Shown: in pieces, positions 23,507 through 33,446 of the stretch | Layout of the letters: each line of letters starts with the position of its first letter | How positions within the stretch are numbered: position 1 is the first letter of the stretch | Assembly (NCBI GenBank): GCA_907163375.1 | Contig: CAJQUW010002101.1 | Span: 124,001-188,000, forward strand | Origin: Prostheceraeus crozeri | Lineage: Eukaryota > Platyhelminthes > Polycladida > Euryleptidae | Length of the DNA: 64,000 bases | Direction of reading: 5' to 3' | Position numbers and translations under genes: made by a program | The notes under the pieces: generated by a model | Told to the model about the DNA's origin: nothing | Database searches by the model: none | The model's input: the letters and a program-made list of their open reading frames with translations, nothing else

Positions 23507-23950
23507 GTGAAATCTATAGTCACAACGTTTATGATGGCGCATCGTACACTAAGTAACCACATGTGTAATTTGACACTTGATCAACAAGGATTCGATGGAT
23601 TTTTACAGGATTGGAAACTTACATTTAAAATGAAGATGAATGATATGAAAGTAGTGCTAACTGAAAGCCTTCCTCTCTTCAAAACATTGGAGAGTTTACA
23701 ACCTCAAGATGTAAAGGGTAGACTCGTTGCTTATATAGAGTTGAAAAATTTGCAAAAACCACTTCGTTTTGGATGTTATTGCACAGAATGGATTACTCTT
23801 AGTGATCAATTTTATGATCGTCATATGGAAAAAATTATGGAGAGAATAGAAGAGACGATGGAAGGAAATGCGTACGTTGTTAAACATATCATGATTCAAC
23901 TGAGTGTGTTTACATCCACTACTTTGTTTGATGGTCAACACATTGTGTAG
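23507..23950 (+). pseudogene. Stand-alone relative of the PolB N-terminal domain, copy 2
   Basis: Contains VKGRLVAYIELKNL, then FYDRHMEKIMERIEE and VKHIMIQLSVF, matching in order the blocks of copy 1 (20880-21308) and the polymerase N-region at 29060-29600. A splice-acceptor-like TTTTATTCATAG lies just upstream of the frame. Function unknown; probably the same role as the other copies. It reads as a 147-codon frame on the same strand as its neighbours. Confidence 0.55.
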
Positions 23951-24000
23951 ATGCAATAAAGATTTCTTTTCACTGAGTATTTTGTAATGGTGTATAGAGC

Positions 24001-24176
24001 AACATGAGTCATTGGCCTTTGTGCATTACTATCGGGCTCTTTGTTAGATAAATGAATGCGTCCTTGTTCGCTAGAAGGGGTGTGTCACAACATGAGTCAT
24101 TGCGCTTTGTGCATTACTATCGGGCTCTTTGTTAGATAAATGAATGCGTCTTTGTTCGCTAGAAGGGGTGTGCCAC
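24001..24176 (+). repeat. 88-bp tandem repeat, two copies
   Basis: AACATGAGTCATTG...GTTCGCTAGAAGGGGTGTG occurs twice with an 88-bp period. The array lies directly upstream of TATAAATA at 24210, so it may be an upstream control region. The ATGAGTCAT core resembles an AP-1 site. Confidence 0.75.
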
Positions 24177-24209
24177 TAAAGTCTTTGTGAGGACTAGAAC
24201 GACTTTGTG

Positions 24210-24217
24210 TATAAATA
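24210..24217 (+). promoter_or_regulatory. TATA box downstream of the 88-bp repeats
   Basis: TATAAATA, about 35 bp after the tandem repeat. A second TATAAAA lies at 24331-24337. Either could drive the genes at 24462-25956. Confidence 0.5.
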
Positions 24218-24461
24218 GGAAAGGTTTCCACCCACGCAGTCAAACGCTCACGTGTGATAACTCTTTGTCACGTAACAAAGACAGGGAAAACGTGAAAAGG
24301 GAAACGCATGTGATTGGAGCTAGGTCTGGTTATAAAACGGACGATTGAGCTCATGGCAATCATTTCCGTCCTTCCGCTAACCATGCAGTTGCTCGAAGCC
24401 ATCAACTCCTCTGCTCTCGCACTGGGTACACTGAACTCCCTTACTTTAGCATCGGGTAAAA

Positions 24462-24950
24462 ATGCTTTCAATCAAAAAGATAACTCATCATGGAGAAGGC
24501 GTGACCATAAAAACTCCAAGTCATCGGATAGATTATCTAAAGGTTATGTCGACAAAGTATGGACTCGCCGTGTGTGTGCCGTTAGACTATTGGACACGGT
24601 TACAATTCAATACTCTTGAAACATTCCTGAAAGAAAATTTCACTATTCCCAAAGAAATTGTTCGACACAATGGGAAGCGGTTACAAGTTCCCATCATGGA
24701 AAGACGATACATGTATGTTCATATGGATAGACACTGTCTCATCATCCATGAAAAGGAGGGCAGCGAATTCGACTTACTCAATTGCAAACCTCTCCCCATT
24801 TTGGGAAAAGGATTCTACTCCTTCGAAATTAAAATTCAAACCATCTACATGGGTCCGCGCAGGGACGGAAGGTTGTTTACGTTGAATCCCTATCTTGTCT
24901 CCATCACCTTTAAAAATGATGTCCATGTTGATGATGATCAACTACAGTAA
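24462..24950 (+). CDS. GFYSF-block protein B (unknown)
   Basis: A 162-residue frame. Its second half has LPILGKGFYSFEIKIQTIYM and then GPRRDGRLFTLNPYL, clearly related to the block in the protein at 21939-22622. It lacks the long basic tail of protein A and ends in acidic VHVDDDQLQ. The start may lie upstream in another exon, as ACTTTAGCATCGG near 24443 resembles a splice acceptor. It comes right after two TATA boxes and before the unknown gene at 25040. No known family. Confidence 0.5.
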   Translation: MLSIKKITHHGEGVTIKTPSHRIDYLKVMSTKYGLAVCVPLDYWTRLQFNTLETFLKENFTIPKEIVRHNGKRLQVPIMERRYMYVHMDRHCLIIHEKEGSEFDLLNCKPLPILGKGFYSFEIKIQTIYMGPRRDGRLFTLNPYLVSITFKNDVHVDDDQLQ

Positions 24951-25039
24951 CACTCTCAACACACTGAGAACGCACCATCGGTCTTTATGAGACCACGGCC
25001 TAACGGCCACCGCATCAAGAAAGAAAATGTACACTCACC

Positions 25040-25480
25040 ATGACACACATGAACATGACTCTCTCCTTTCCTAAGCATACCCTTCTTCACTTAGGTTTGA
25101 AACATGTGGAAATTATCAGTATGCCTCCATGTATCATGGAAAGTCAGTGTGTTACATTTCATGATACGAAACGTCAACTTCAGATAACTCTAGAACGCTT
25201 TCAACTACGAAGGTTACATCGCGCAATCCTATCCAACTCTTGCCGCATCATTAACGTAGGAGACGGCATTGTATTTATTCGCATTCAGGAGATGATTCTA
25301 CATAATGATCACTGCTACATTGTGATTCCAAAACCCTCATGGGAAAAGTATAGAAGGGAAGTTCACTCAACCCTCATGTCATTTGTGAATCATGCTCCCC
25401 ATCCGCATCATCAACGCCATGCGCGAAATGAATCTCAGAAGAGACATCGATTTAGAACAGCTGCATACCCATCTTCCTGA
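25040..25480 (+). CDS. Unknown protein upstream of the TBP-like gene
   Basis: A 146-residue frame starting MTHMNMTLSFPKHTLLHL. It contains a beta-rich stretch (CVTFHDTKRQLQITLERFQL, then GDGIVFIRIQEMIL and CYIVIPKPSWEKY) and a His/Arg-rich end that overlaps the start of the next gene in another frame. The real stop may be earlier or the end spliced. No family recognised. Confidence 0.35.
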   Translation: MTHMNMTLSFPKHTLLHLGLKHVEIISMPPCIMESQCVTFHDTKRQLQITLERFQLRRLHRAILSNSCRIINVGDGIVFIRIQEMILHNDHCYIVIPKPSWEKYRREVHSTLMSFVNHAPHPHHQRHARNESQKRHRFRTAAYPSS

Positions 25481-25956
25481 TTCAGTCTATCATCGCGGTC
25501 GTCCGCAAATGTTGGTCATTCGCATGAGCAACGGTCGAAATCTTCAAATCTTTTGCTGCGGCAAGAGCCAAGTCCTAGGAAACCTTTCTCATTTTGTGAT
25601 GCAGTCCATGTGTTACGAAGTTGTCAAGAAAATACGAACACTCATTCCTCATCTACGCCTCAGTCCCCTGACATTGAAGAATATAGTAGTGTCTGTTCAA
25701 TTGAAGTGGTTAGTGAATCTAGCCAACATTAAAACCAGTAATCATTGTATATTTTATGAAACTGAACTCTTTCCTTCTGCTTTGATTCGGAAGTGGCCCT
25801 TCTGCTTTGATTCGGAAGTGGAATCCTGTACATATTGCAGTGTTTCACAACGGACATTGTATCATGACTGGTTTACGTGATATCAGTAAAGTAGCTGACA
25901 TTGTTAAATCTTTAATGCGTTATCTGTATCAGTCACAGTTAATAGAATCGTGTTAA
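25392..25956 (+). pseudogene. TATA-binding-protein-like gene in the outer Polinton (remains)
   Basis: The two-fold pattern of TBP is visible. Repeat 1: PQMLVIRMSNGRNLQIFCCG followed by KSQVLG. This corresponds to the TBP strand pattern ...LIFSSGKMVCTG. Repeat 2: LKNIVVSVQL, then FYETELFPSALIRKW, very close to the TBP hallmark YEPELFPGLIYR, then VHIAVFHNGHCIMTG, the second IF.SGK...TG strand pair, and a closing helix (VADIVKSLM). TBP binds the minor groove of TATA DNA and recruits RNA polymerase II factors. A TBP relative here, next to genes with clear TATA boxes, suggests the element once directed its own transcription. The gene is not whole, with about one break. Confidence 0.75.
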
Positions 25957-25998
25957 TCACATGATGTGTTTTGAATAAGTCATCGCAATGAACTATCG

Positions 25999-26305
25999 CC
26001 CACACACTTGTCGGTGAAAAGGTCACGCTGTCTGACGTGAGGCGCCATCGCTTTGTCTGATAAATAGCATCCCACACACATGTCGGTGAAAAGGTCACGC
26101 TGTCTGACGTGAGGCGCTATCACTTTGTCTGATAAATAGCGCCCACACACATGTCGGTGAAAAGGTCACGCTGTCTGACGTGAGGCGCCATCGCTTTGTC
26201 TGATAAATAACGCCCACACACATGTCGGTGAAGAGGTCACGCTGTCTGACGTGAGGCGCCATCGATGTTGAATGACACGCTCACACACACGTGTCAGTAA
26301 AAAGG
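25999..26305 (+). repeat. 70-bp tandem repeats (4.3 copies), enhancer-like
   Basis: Units begin CCCACACACATGTCGGTG at about 25999, 26070, 26142 and 26212, with a partial one at 26281. Each contains CTGACGTGAGGCGC, whose TGACGTGA resembles a CRE/ATF site, and ends TCTGATAAATAG. The array lies between the plus-strand gene cluster and the converging polymerase gene. Confidence 0.85.
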
Positions 26306-26364
26306 TTGAACAAGACTGATTAGATTCTTATCTAACTGACTGGTGCTTTACCACTTCATGAGTC

Positions 26365-26376
26365 AGAGCTATTTAT
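26365..26376 (-). promoter_or_regulatory. Possible TATA box between gene clusters
   Basis: The plus strand reads GCTATTTATAGA, so the minus strand has TATAAATA. It lies beyond the 70-bp repeats. Nothing shows which gene it would serve. Confidence 0.25.
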
Positions 26377-26525
26377 AGACATGAGTCAGCAAAGTGGTTG
26401 ATGTTTCCTAAGCCGAAGAAAATGTCAGGATGCTACATTCGTTGGTGAGGATGATAACCTACAAACTCTAACATGGTCTTGACTTTATTTTATACTTTGC
26501 CTATCTTGCAAACAGTGAAATACTT

Positions 26526-26885
26526 ATGACTTCATTTATATTTCACCTATCTTACAAACTGCGACATGGTTATAACTTTTTTTCTAACTTTACAATCATC
26601 AACTTTATTTCTAACTTAACAAACGTCAACTTTATTTCTAACTTTACAAGCAGTGAAGTGATTCTGACTTCATTTATATTTCACCTATCTTACAAACAGC
26701 GACATGGTTATAACTTTATTTCTAACTTTACAATCATCAACTTTATTTCCAACTTTACAAACAGTGAAGTGGTTCTGACTTCATTTGTATTTCACCTATC
26801 TTACAAACAGCGACATGGTTATAACTTTATTTCTAACTTTACAATCATCAACTTTATTTCTAACCCTACCCATCTTACGAAATGA
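26526..26885 (+). repeat. Tandem repeats of about 110-140 bp, three copies
   Basis: The segment TTTCACCTATCTTACAAAC.GCGACATGGTTATAACTTT recurs three times (starting near 26540, 26681 and 26791), with smaller CAACTTTATTTCTAACTT units between. It stays open as a 119-codon frame only because the unit lacks stops, so I do not call a gene. Confidence 0.8.
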
Positions 26886-27038
26886 TCAAAACTTTTACTT
26901 CTGTCTATTGAGTGAGAATCCCATCTTTATGTCAAAAGAAAAGCGAGACAGTCTGTACATGATATGTTATTCATCATCACAACCGATTTTCATAGCACTG
27001 CACATAGGTCATACTGATGGTAGCAGAAACCAAAGTTT

Positions 27039-27130
27039 TTATGGCTCACATCACCGGTGAAAACAAAGTCACTCATGTACAGGGAGAAAACAAAGTCACT
27101 CATGTGTAGGGAGAAAACAAAGTCAGGAAA
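27039..27130 (+). repeat. 31-bp tandem repeat, three copies
   Basis: GAAAACAAAGTCACTCATGT followed by (A/G)(C/T)AGGGA repeats at about 27058, 27088 and 27114, just past the end of the polymerase remains. Confidence 0.75.
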
Positions 27131-27192
27131 ACCAGTTGATATGCAAGTCATGATATGAAGTGATCAGGAGTTGGACGCATGTTACAAGGCAT

Positions 27193-30100
27193 TCACTCAC
27201 AACACCCCATAGAAAACGCCATGGAGCGAAAAAGCAAAACATCAACCACAACAGAGAGGAAGCATTCATCATCATACATCGCCGGTCGGAGGAAGAGAAA
27301 GTTTCTGTCTCTTGGGTGGAGGTAGATGAGTGTCTGTTCAATGTCATGGGGCTCTACCCATTGGAAGTCAGACTGTGGCAAAGGCTTGGATAATGTATTC
27401 CCATACAAATTATTTTGGTCTATGTACATTAAATGCGTGGTCGATCCTATGTCTTGGGTGCTGTTGACAACATCTTTGTTGACAAATGTTAAGCCAACCC
27501 TAATACCACGTTCAAATAACGTGCACATTTCTGCATCTTGCAGTAAATGAATGCTCTCTTTCGTCATCTTGAAGGCTGACTGATAGGACAGACCCGGAAG
27601 ACTAACAAAATGGACGGGGTCTAAGGCGTCCTGTTCTAATGTGACTTTCCTAAAAGTCTCAAACACGTCAGCCAACAGATAGACGTCTAATTTTAGGTAG
27701 GCAAGCATATAGTCACCAAAAGTGCGACACCTAAATTCTAACCATGCTTGCTCTGCATGCCTATAATCATCCAGCGAACAGTCCTCACCCGTCAAATCAT
27801 TTTTAAATTTATCGATGGACAGAAGGGATGTTTCTTTCAATGTGTCCATTTAACTAAAATAACTATAAGGAAACACCCCTTTCCGTCGCATCAGACTGTC
27901 ACTTATGATGGGATAGTCTTTCTTTAAATGTTGAGTGAGGGGAAGTGTTTCTAAATTATTAGCCAACGCGGCTAAGGAAGAATACATAAATTGAAAACTG
28001 TCTAGAAACTTTATGTCATAGAAGACAGGCTTCCCCTCCTTCGTCTTATCGACTTGGACTTTAGCAGTGATGCACATAAATTTTTTCTTACTTTGTGAAA
28101 TCATTTTGGATGACCAGGATTTCATTTTACCGAATCCATGGCGAATGATGATGTGAGCATCATAACATTTAAAGTTATGAAAGTTGACGGGGAGCGTTCG
28201 CCGTTTGAGCCCAAGTTTCATATTGCATTTACTGCATAAGGCAGACCTAAATTTACCACTGAGATGGTAATGGTCCCTCACTTTCTTATGTTCCTGATCA
28301 TCAAAGGATGAACAGCAGCGGGGACATTCCGTGGTCCTATCAAATTTGATTTCATCGGCTTCAGTGAAGCACATGGGGTTCCTAGTCAGCTCCGTTTCAA
28401 AGCGTTGATGAAAACGGGCTTTCCTATCTAAAAAGTTGAGGAAGTTTTCCACGCACTCCTCGCCTTGCCACACATGCATTTTATTTTGATTCCTATAATA
28501 TGGATACCAAACTTCATAACAGGCAATGGCTGCTGGCTCATGACTTAGGTCTTCTTGTTCAATATAACATTCAATGTCCGCATAGATGGTACATATGGGA
28601 CTGAGCTCATTGCCGTTTTCCTCATACCTATAAACTATATCTTTGGGCATGACTTCCGTTTGAAGCTTACCCCGAGAGCACCACTCGTAATGCTGTTCAA
28701 AAAATGGTTTTGACCTAAAGCGCCGTGTGCAACGATCACAGTAATAATGTTTGTTATCATAGCTTTGCTGGTGGCGATACAACTTTGAAATTTTAGGAAT
28801 GCCACAATAATGCCATTCTGGGTGGTTGTCGGTATAGACTAGGAGAAGATTGACAACCCGGTCGAAGTTACTTTGGCGGTTGTTATACCTAACGCCCTTC
28901 AGACCTTTTTCCCAGAGATGGACGACGATCTTAATGTTATTGAGTTTTTCAAATTGGGCGATGCCTTTAAAATCTAATGTGTTGACATCTAGCCCGTCAA
29001 ACTTAAGCTCATCCTTCCATTCACGATATTTAGTGACTCTTTGATGATGTATACCTATATCATTATAGTGAAGAATGGAGAGGACGGCATACTTGAAACA
29101 CTGGGACTGACAGTCTACATTGATGACAGCCTTTTTTTGCCAGTGCTATGGGGAGGGTGAAACAACCGCTCCCTTGCAAATTTTCTAAAAGATTGATTTT
29201 AATGTCTACCTTCTCTATCCCATCAAACACCAGACCGCTGTCTCTTTCATTAAATTTATTTAAGTTGTTGACGAGATAGGTCGCATGTCTCTCTATCCAG
29301 TCGTTTACATCACCTATGAGATCAGCAGCACAGGAGGCTATCCTAATTGTCACAGTGGACTCTACTTCTCCCGTGCTACTGTCTACCTTATTGAAACGAG
29401 CAGTGAGATAGAACATGCCTTTAAGTAAAAATCTATCCAAGCTTGCCAACATTTGATGAATCAAACCTATATTATTCATCAAGAAAGGATGAATATCTTT
29501 GCACAGCTTCAGAGCTTTCTAACTCATAGTCGCGAACGAGCCTCTCAAGGGAAAACTTGCTCAGCCTTAGAGTGACGTTGTTGTCAGTGTAAAGCTCAGT
29601 GGAATGTGTGTGACAGAGTGTGTGCGAAGAGAGAACAAACTCTGTAGGAAAGGTCTTCTGACACGAAGAACAAGAAAAGGCGACGTGCGATGAAGGATGC
29701 TTCCTACATGATGACGCTGGTGGTTGCCTCACACTGCCACAGGAACCGCCTTCGATGTGGACTCGCAAGTTGGTGTTGTTGTATAACGTGCGTTCACAAC
29801 CTTCACACTTGGGGCGTTGAGGGATCGGTCGGCGCGCCTTCTCCAGATTTCCTTTTGCTTTTGGGCAGTGAGAATGCCGGTGTCGCCGAAGGCAGAATGG
29901 GCTCGCGAAGACCTGCTCACAGTCTGTACAGCTGAGCTGTCGAGCCGTAGGTCCTTCTCTCTCCCTCACACCTTCCTCCTCGATTGCGATCTCCTCTCCC
30001 GCTATCTCTAACTCCTGTTCCTCCAGCAATCTCTCCACCGACTGAACGGAGAGGACAGGGAGGTCGGCCGCTGCAGGTGGTGGTGGCGAAGTTGGGATGA

Positions 30101-30952
30101 CGATGGGACGGGAGGGAACGTCGCCGTCCAGGAGGTAGGCCGCCAAATCTGTTGTGAAAAAGAGAAAAGAGATTAGTACCATGATCATAATTTCAAGTTT
30201 GAAGTCTTATCCCCCCTATTTCCCAATCACGGATACTTGCCATCTAATGAATTGATCTCCGGCAGCAAGGATGGACGCGGAGGAGGTAGGAGAGGGACGC
30301 GAGCCGAGGGTGGAAGGGTCCTGTGCTTCGGTGTCGGAGGGATGTGGTGACGAGGAGCAGGTACTGGCGCAGGGAGCGGAGCAGGCGCTGGAGGTGGGGC
30401 GATGACGATGCCCGAGCTCGAGAGAGGAGTCGCACCTTGAGCGGAGGTAGATGGGTCGGAACGTAGGGCCGAAAATTCATCGTGGTATTTCCGCCTCGCG
30501 GCTTCCTCCCACTTATTCATCTTTGCCAAGTCTGTAGAGAGGAAAGAGGGATTAGATTAGAGGTTGCGGAGACAATAATGATAGAGAGTAAGCTGTACGC
30601 GGATACAGAAGTGGTAAAACATGACATTCCAACTCTCAGTTCTCATAGGTGAGGATACTTACACTTGCCAAGCCGCTCATAGGCTTCCCCGATTGCTCCT
30701 TGGGGGACGGGTTCCCCATTGCGAATACATTCATGCACTGAAAAAGAATGACAGCAAAGATAAGCAGAGGTAAAATTTGGATTCGGTTTAAACATGAACA
30801 AAATAAGGGAGGGGCTCTTGATTTTAATGAGGATGTCTACCCTAATGATGTTAGTAATAGAGTCAACCTTGATACAAATACTTACATTGCTCGATAGTGG
30901 CCTTCTCCATCTCGACAGCAATGCGATAATTCTCAATTTTTGTAAATTCCAT
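27193..30952 (-). pseudogene. Protein-primed DNA polymerase B of the outer Polinton (remains, with introns)
   Basis: Read on the minus strand. The right-hand part (about 30140-30952) consists of short blocks separated by intron-like sequence with GTAAGT-type donors and pyrimidine-AG acceptors, including a Pro/Ala-rich block. Then come three C2H2 zinc fingers (for example CTDCEQVFASPFCLRRHRHSH, near 29640-29900), the N-terminal domain with RLVRDYEL and ERDSG, a further CDRC zinc cluster (about 28735), the 3'-5' exonuclease with YADIEC (about 28565), and the palm start LSYQSAF and YIDQNNLYG (about 27410-27440). This is the replicative enzyme of Polintons, which starts synthesis from a terminal protein. 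Only part of the catalytic region is recognisable. Broken, with several breaks. Confidence 0.88.
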
Positions 30953-31169
30953 GGCAGATAGTCGATTGCAGATTACGTTAGCAGATTTCAATCACTGAAA
31001 AGGAAAGATGAGAATCGTTTCATGTGCCTAGTCAACGTATATCATGGGAACAATCATTGAAGTGACATCTAATGCATTACATTTCACTCTACTCCATATC
31101 ATAAAGACTAGCCTTTGTCGAATGGCTGAAGTACTCTGACCTGGCGAGAGAAAGCGTCTTGTTGAGTAT

Positions 31170-31420
31170 GAAGTCGAACGCCCAACATGAGCAACGGCTC
31201 AGAGGTTTCGGTCTAACAAACGACGAACAACCCGTGCAACGCAATCCTTCTACGGCAGTACCCGCCGTCCCGAAGGAACGCTCGAGCAAAGGAGGTATTA
31301 CAGCGATATGTTTTATGAGCAGAAGTGAATCTCTTGATAGCAAGAGACTATTCAACTTGATAGCAAGTCAAAACAACCTGATAGCAGGAGCTCACCGACA
31401 CTCACCTTGTGAAAGATAAA
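31170..31420. repeat. RRPEG-type repeat module, copy 1
   Basis: Shares CGCCGTCCCGAAGGA, the CGCCCAACATG/TGCCCAACATG start, CAGCGGTTTCGATCTAA-type sequence and TATTACAGC with 33255-33430. The plus strand of that block reads RRPEG. A minus-strand frame with a CTGC..C.C.C pattern overlaps. Function unknown; it may be an old duplicated gene fragment or control region. Confidence 0.45.
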
Positions 31421-31446
31421 TGTGAAGAGCACAGCTGATGCACTGC

Positions 31447-31454
31447 CTTTTATA
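31447..31454 (-). promoter_or_regulatory. TATA box for the outer polymerase gene
   Basis: TATAAAAG on the minus strand, about 500 bp upstream of the first polymerase exon (ATG at 30952-30950). It is followed downstream by a leader with a minus-strand open frame at 31089-31355 that could be a first non-coding or coding exon. Confidence 0.5.
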
Positions 31455-31595
31455 AGATTTTCCTAAGCTGTGAATGGATGAGACCTCTCGTCCAATCATA
31501 GACGAGCTAGAGTTCCCGATGTGTACACATACACATTTGTAACGCGTTATTGAAATCGTCCTAGGCAAACATGATGTTTAGCAATAGACTCAACC

Positions 31596-32045
31596 ATGGC
31601 ACCTGAAGTCAATACATTGAAACATGATGATTGCAGGATTCGTTTTCATCAAGAGTGCTTCGGAGGCTTAATACAAGATTACATCCTTGAGTTTCAAAGG
31701 GAGGAGACAGAATTGGAAGCATGTTTAGACTACACACGAGAAATATTTACGGAGTTGATATCTTATTTCAAAGACAGTCTCATCAAGGCTCACTTAATTG
31801 CACATGTCAATTACACTCATTTTCCATAAGGTGAAGTAGCGGAAAGTGTTGACTTTCAATTTCGTTCCTATGGACAAGAATATGTTAGAGATGCTTCTGA
31901 GTTTTATACACGACATCTGCGGAAGATTATTTCTCGGATGGACAACTTTCATGGTTACGGCGATCATTTGCTTCTGAATAAAATAAACCATATTGTCATT
32001 GCTATTAGTAAAGTGGGTTTCAATGATGTTAAATCAAAGACCAAA
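31596..32045 (+). pseudogene. Stand-alone relative of the PolB N-terminal domain, copy 3
   Basis: Starts with MAPEVNTLKHDDCRIRFHQE and a GLIQDYIL block matching the RLVRDYEL block of the polymerase. A following stretch reads VDFQFRSYGQEYVRDASEFY, then RHLRKIISRM and INHIVIAI, matching the FYxRH and IxHIxI blocks of copies 1 and 2. It is divergent from the polymerase promoter at 31454, only about 140 bp away, so a shared bidirectional control region is likely. It does not look whole. Confidence 0.6.
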
Positions 32046-32059
32046 TAATGTATTTTTTC

Positions 32060-32650
32060 ATGACACTTGTTTTGTGCTAAACTTTCTAGTGCTGTGGTGA
32101 ACACTGTTTTCATATAACTCTCAGTCTCACTGCAGTAGAAGACTGCTTTTAGTAAACCTGATGAAGCTAATCTAACAGTCATAGAGTTTGAATTTTCTAA
32201 TAAGGGAACATTTGGCAACTGTCTCCAATAAAACTTTCTAACACTGTGAAAGTAAGTTACAAGACAATCTACACTGTGCAGTAAAACCTTTTCGATAAAA
32301 CTTTTTAGTGCTGTGGTGAGTTCAGTCAGTCACAAAACTTCAATGATCAAACTTTACTTTCACAAACGTGCGTCGCGGTAAAACTATTGACTACACTAAG
32401 TTTGCAAACCATGATGCACTTTTTGATGACACTCACGAATACAACTTCAATGATCAAACTTAACTTTCACAATCGTGTGTCGCGGTAAAAACTAGTTGAC
32501 TACACCAACGCTAACATTTTATGACATGTGTGTTTCATAAAACGTCATGATCAAACTTTCTAACTATACATGAACGTGTGCCGCGATAAAACTATTTGAC
32601 TAAACTTTGCTTTTGCAAACCATGATACACTTTCTGACTACGTTCACAAG
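32060..32650. repeat. Degenerate repeats between genes of the outer Polinton
   Basis: The motifs TAAAACT(A)TTGACTA, TGTGTCGCGGTAAAA, CTTTC(T)AGTGCTGTGGTGA and AACTTCAATGATCAAACTT each recur two to four times in loose order. No gene supported. Confidence 0.6.
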
Positions 32651-32849
32651 AGCTTGTTCACTAGCGAAGAGAGAAGTCTGTGATGTGTTGCATGTGGTGC
32701 AAGGGTGGCCTCCCGTTTCATCTCTTCATCATTTCGTCTCCGTGATAGAGACAGTTCTTAAAAGAACTTGTGGTTCATTCTCCCATGGTTTGCCAACTGT
32801 CGGGAGACAAGTGCAATGGAGATTTTATGAGGTAACCTGTGGCAGATAG

Positions 32850-33446
32850 CTAAATGTCGCCCTGGCGGTCAGAGTACAACGTTGAGACGAAAGGCAACCA
32901 CTTGGAAGCATGACGCAGAGAGGTTTCACAAGGATTATCATTGTCCACGTCCCGTGCAGTCCTCATCGCTACGGACTTCACCGCTGTCTCGAAAGAACGC
33001 CCACCCACAGGAAGTATGACACCGAAAATCTCCGTAAATTGCACCGTCCATGACTTGATAGCCAGACATGAAAACCGGAGGAGTTGGTAAGAGGAAACAT
33101 CCCAAGTCGTTGCTTTGATCAGCTTGATAGCAAGCCATAGAGAGGGATAGCAAGACGTGATTCACCAGCGTTTTGCAATGGAGATGTTTAGATGCCACCC
33201 ATGACAAGATGGCCAAGACTCAACCGATTGGCGTTCAAAGTGCTACGTTGAGAACTGTGTCAAATGCCCAACATGGGTCGCCCCAGCGGTTTCGATCTAA
33301 AATATGGCAGACTCCCTTGCCACACTTATCACTGCGGCATCATCCGCCGTCCCGAAGGATCACCCTGTCAGTGGAATATTACAGCAAAACTCTCCGTGTC
33401 TTGCTCGCTTTCAGTGAAAAGCCGCTTGTATAATGTAGAGACATGA
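32850..33446. repeat. RRPEG-type repeat modules, copy 2 (33255-33430) and a possible third (32860-33030)
   Basis: The 33255-33430 block repeats 31180-31360 at the DNA level; its plus frame reads MPNMGRPSGFDLKYGR and later HCGIIRRPEGSPCQW. The stretch 32860-33030 shares the GAAAGAACGCCCACCC-GGAAGTATGACA layout more weakly. Function unknown. Confidence 0.4.

Noticed and set aside
26526-26885. 119-codon protein gene
   Set aside because: Open only because the tandem unit lacks stops; no start context or domain.
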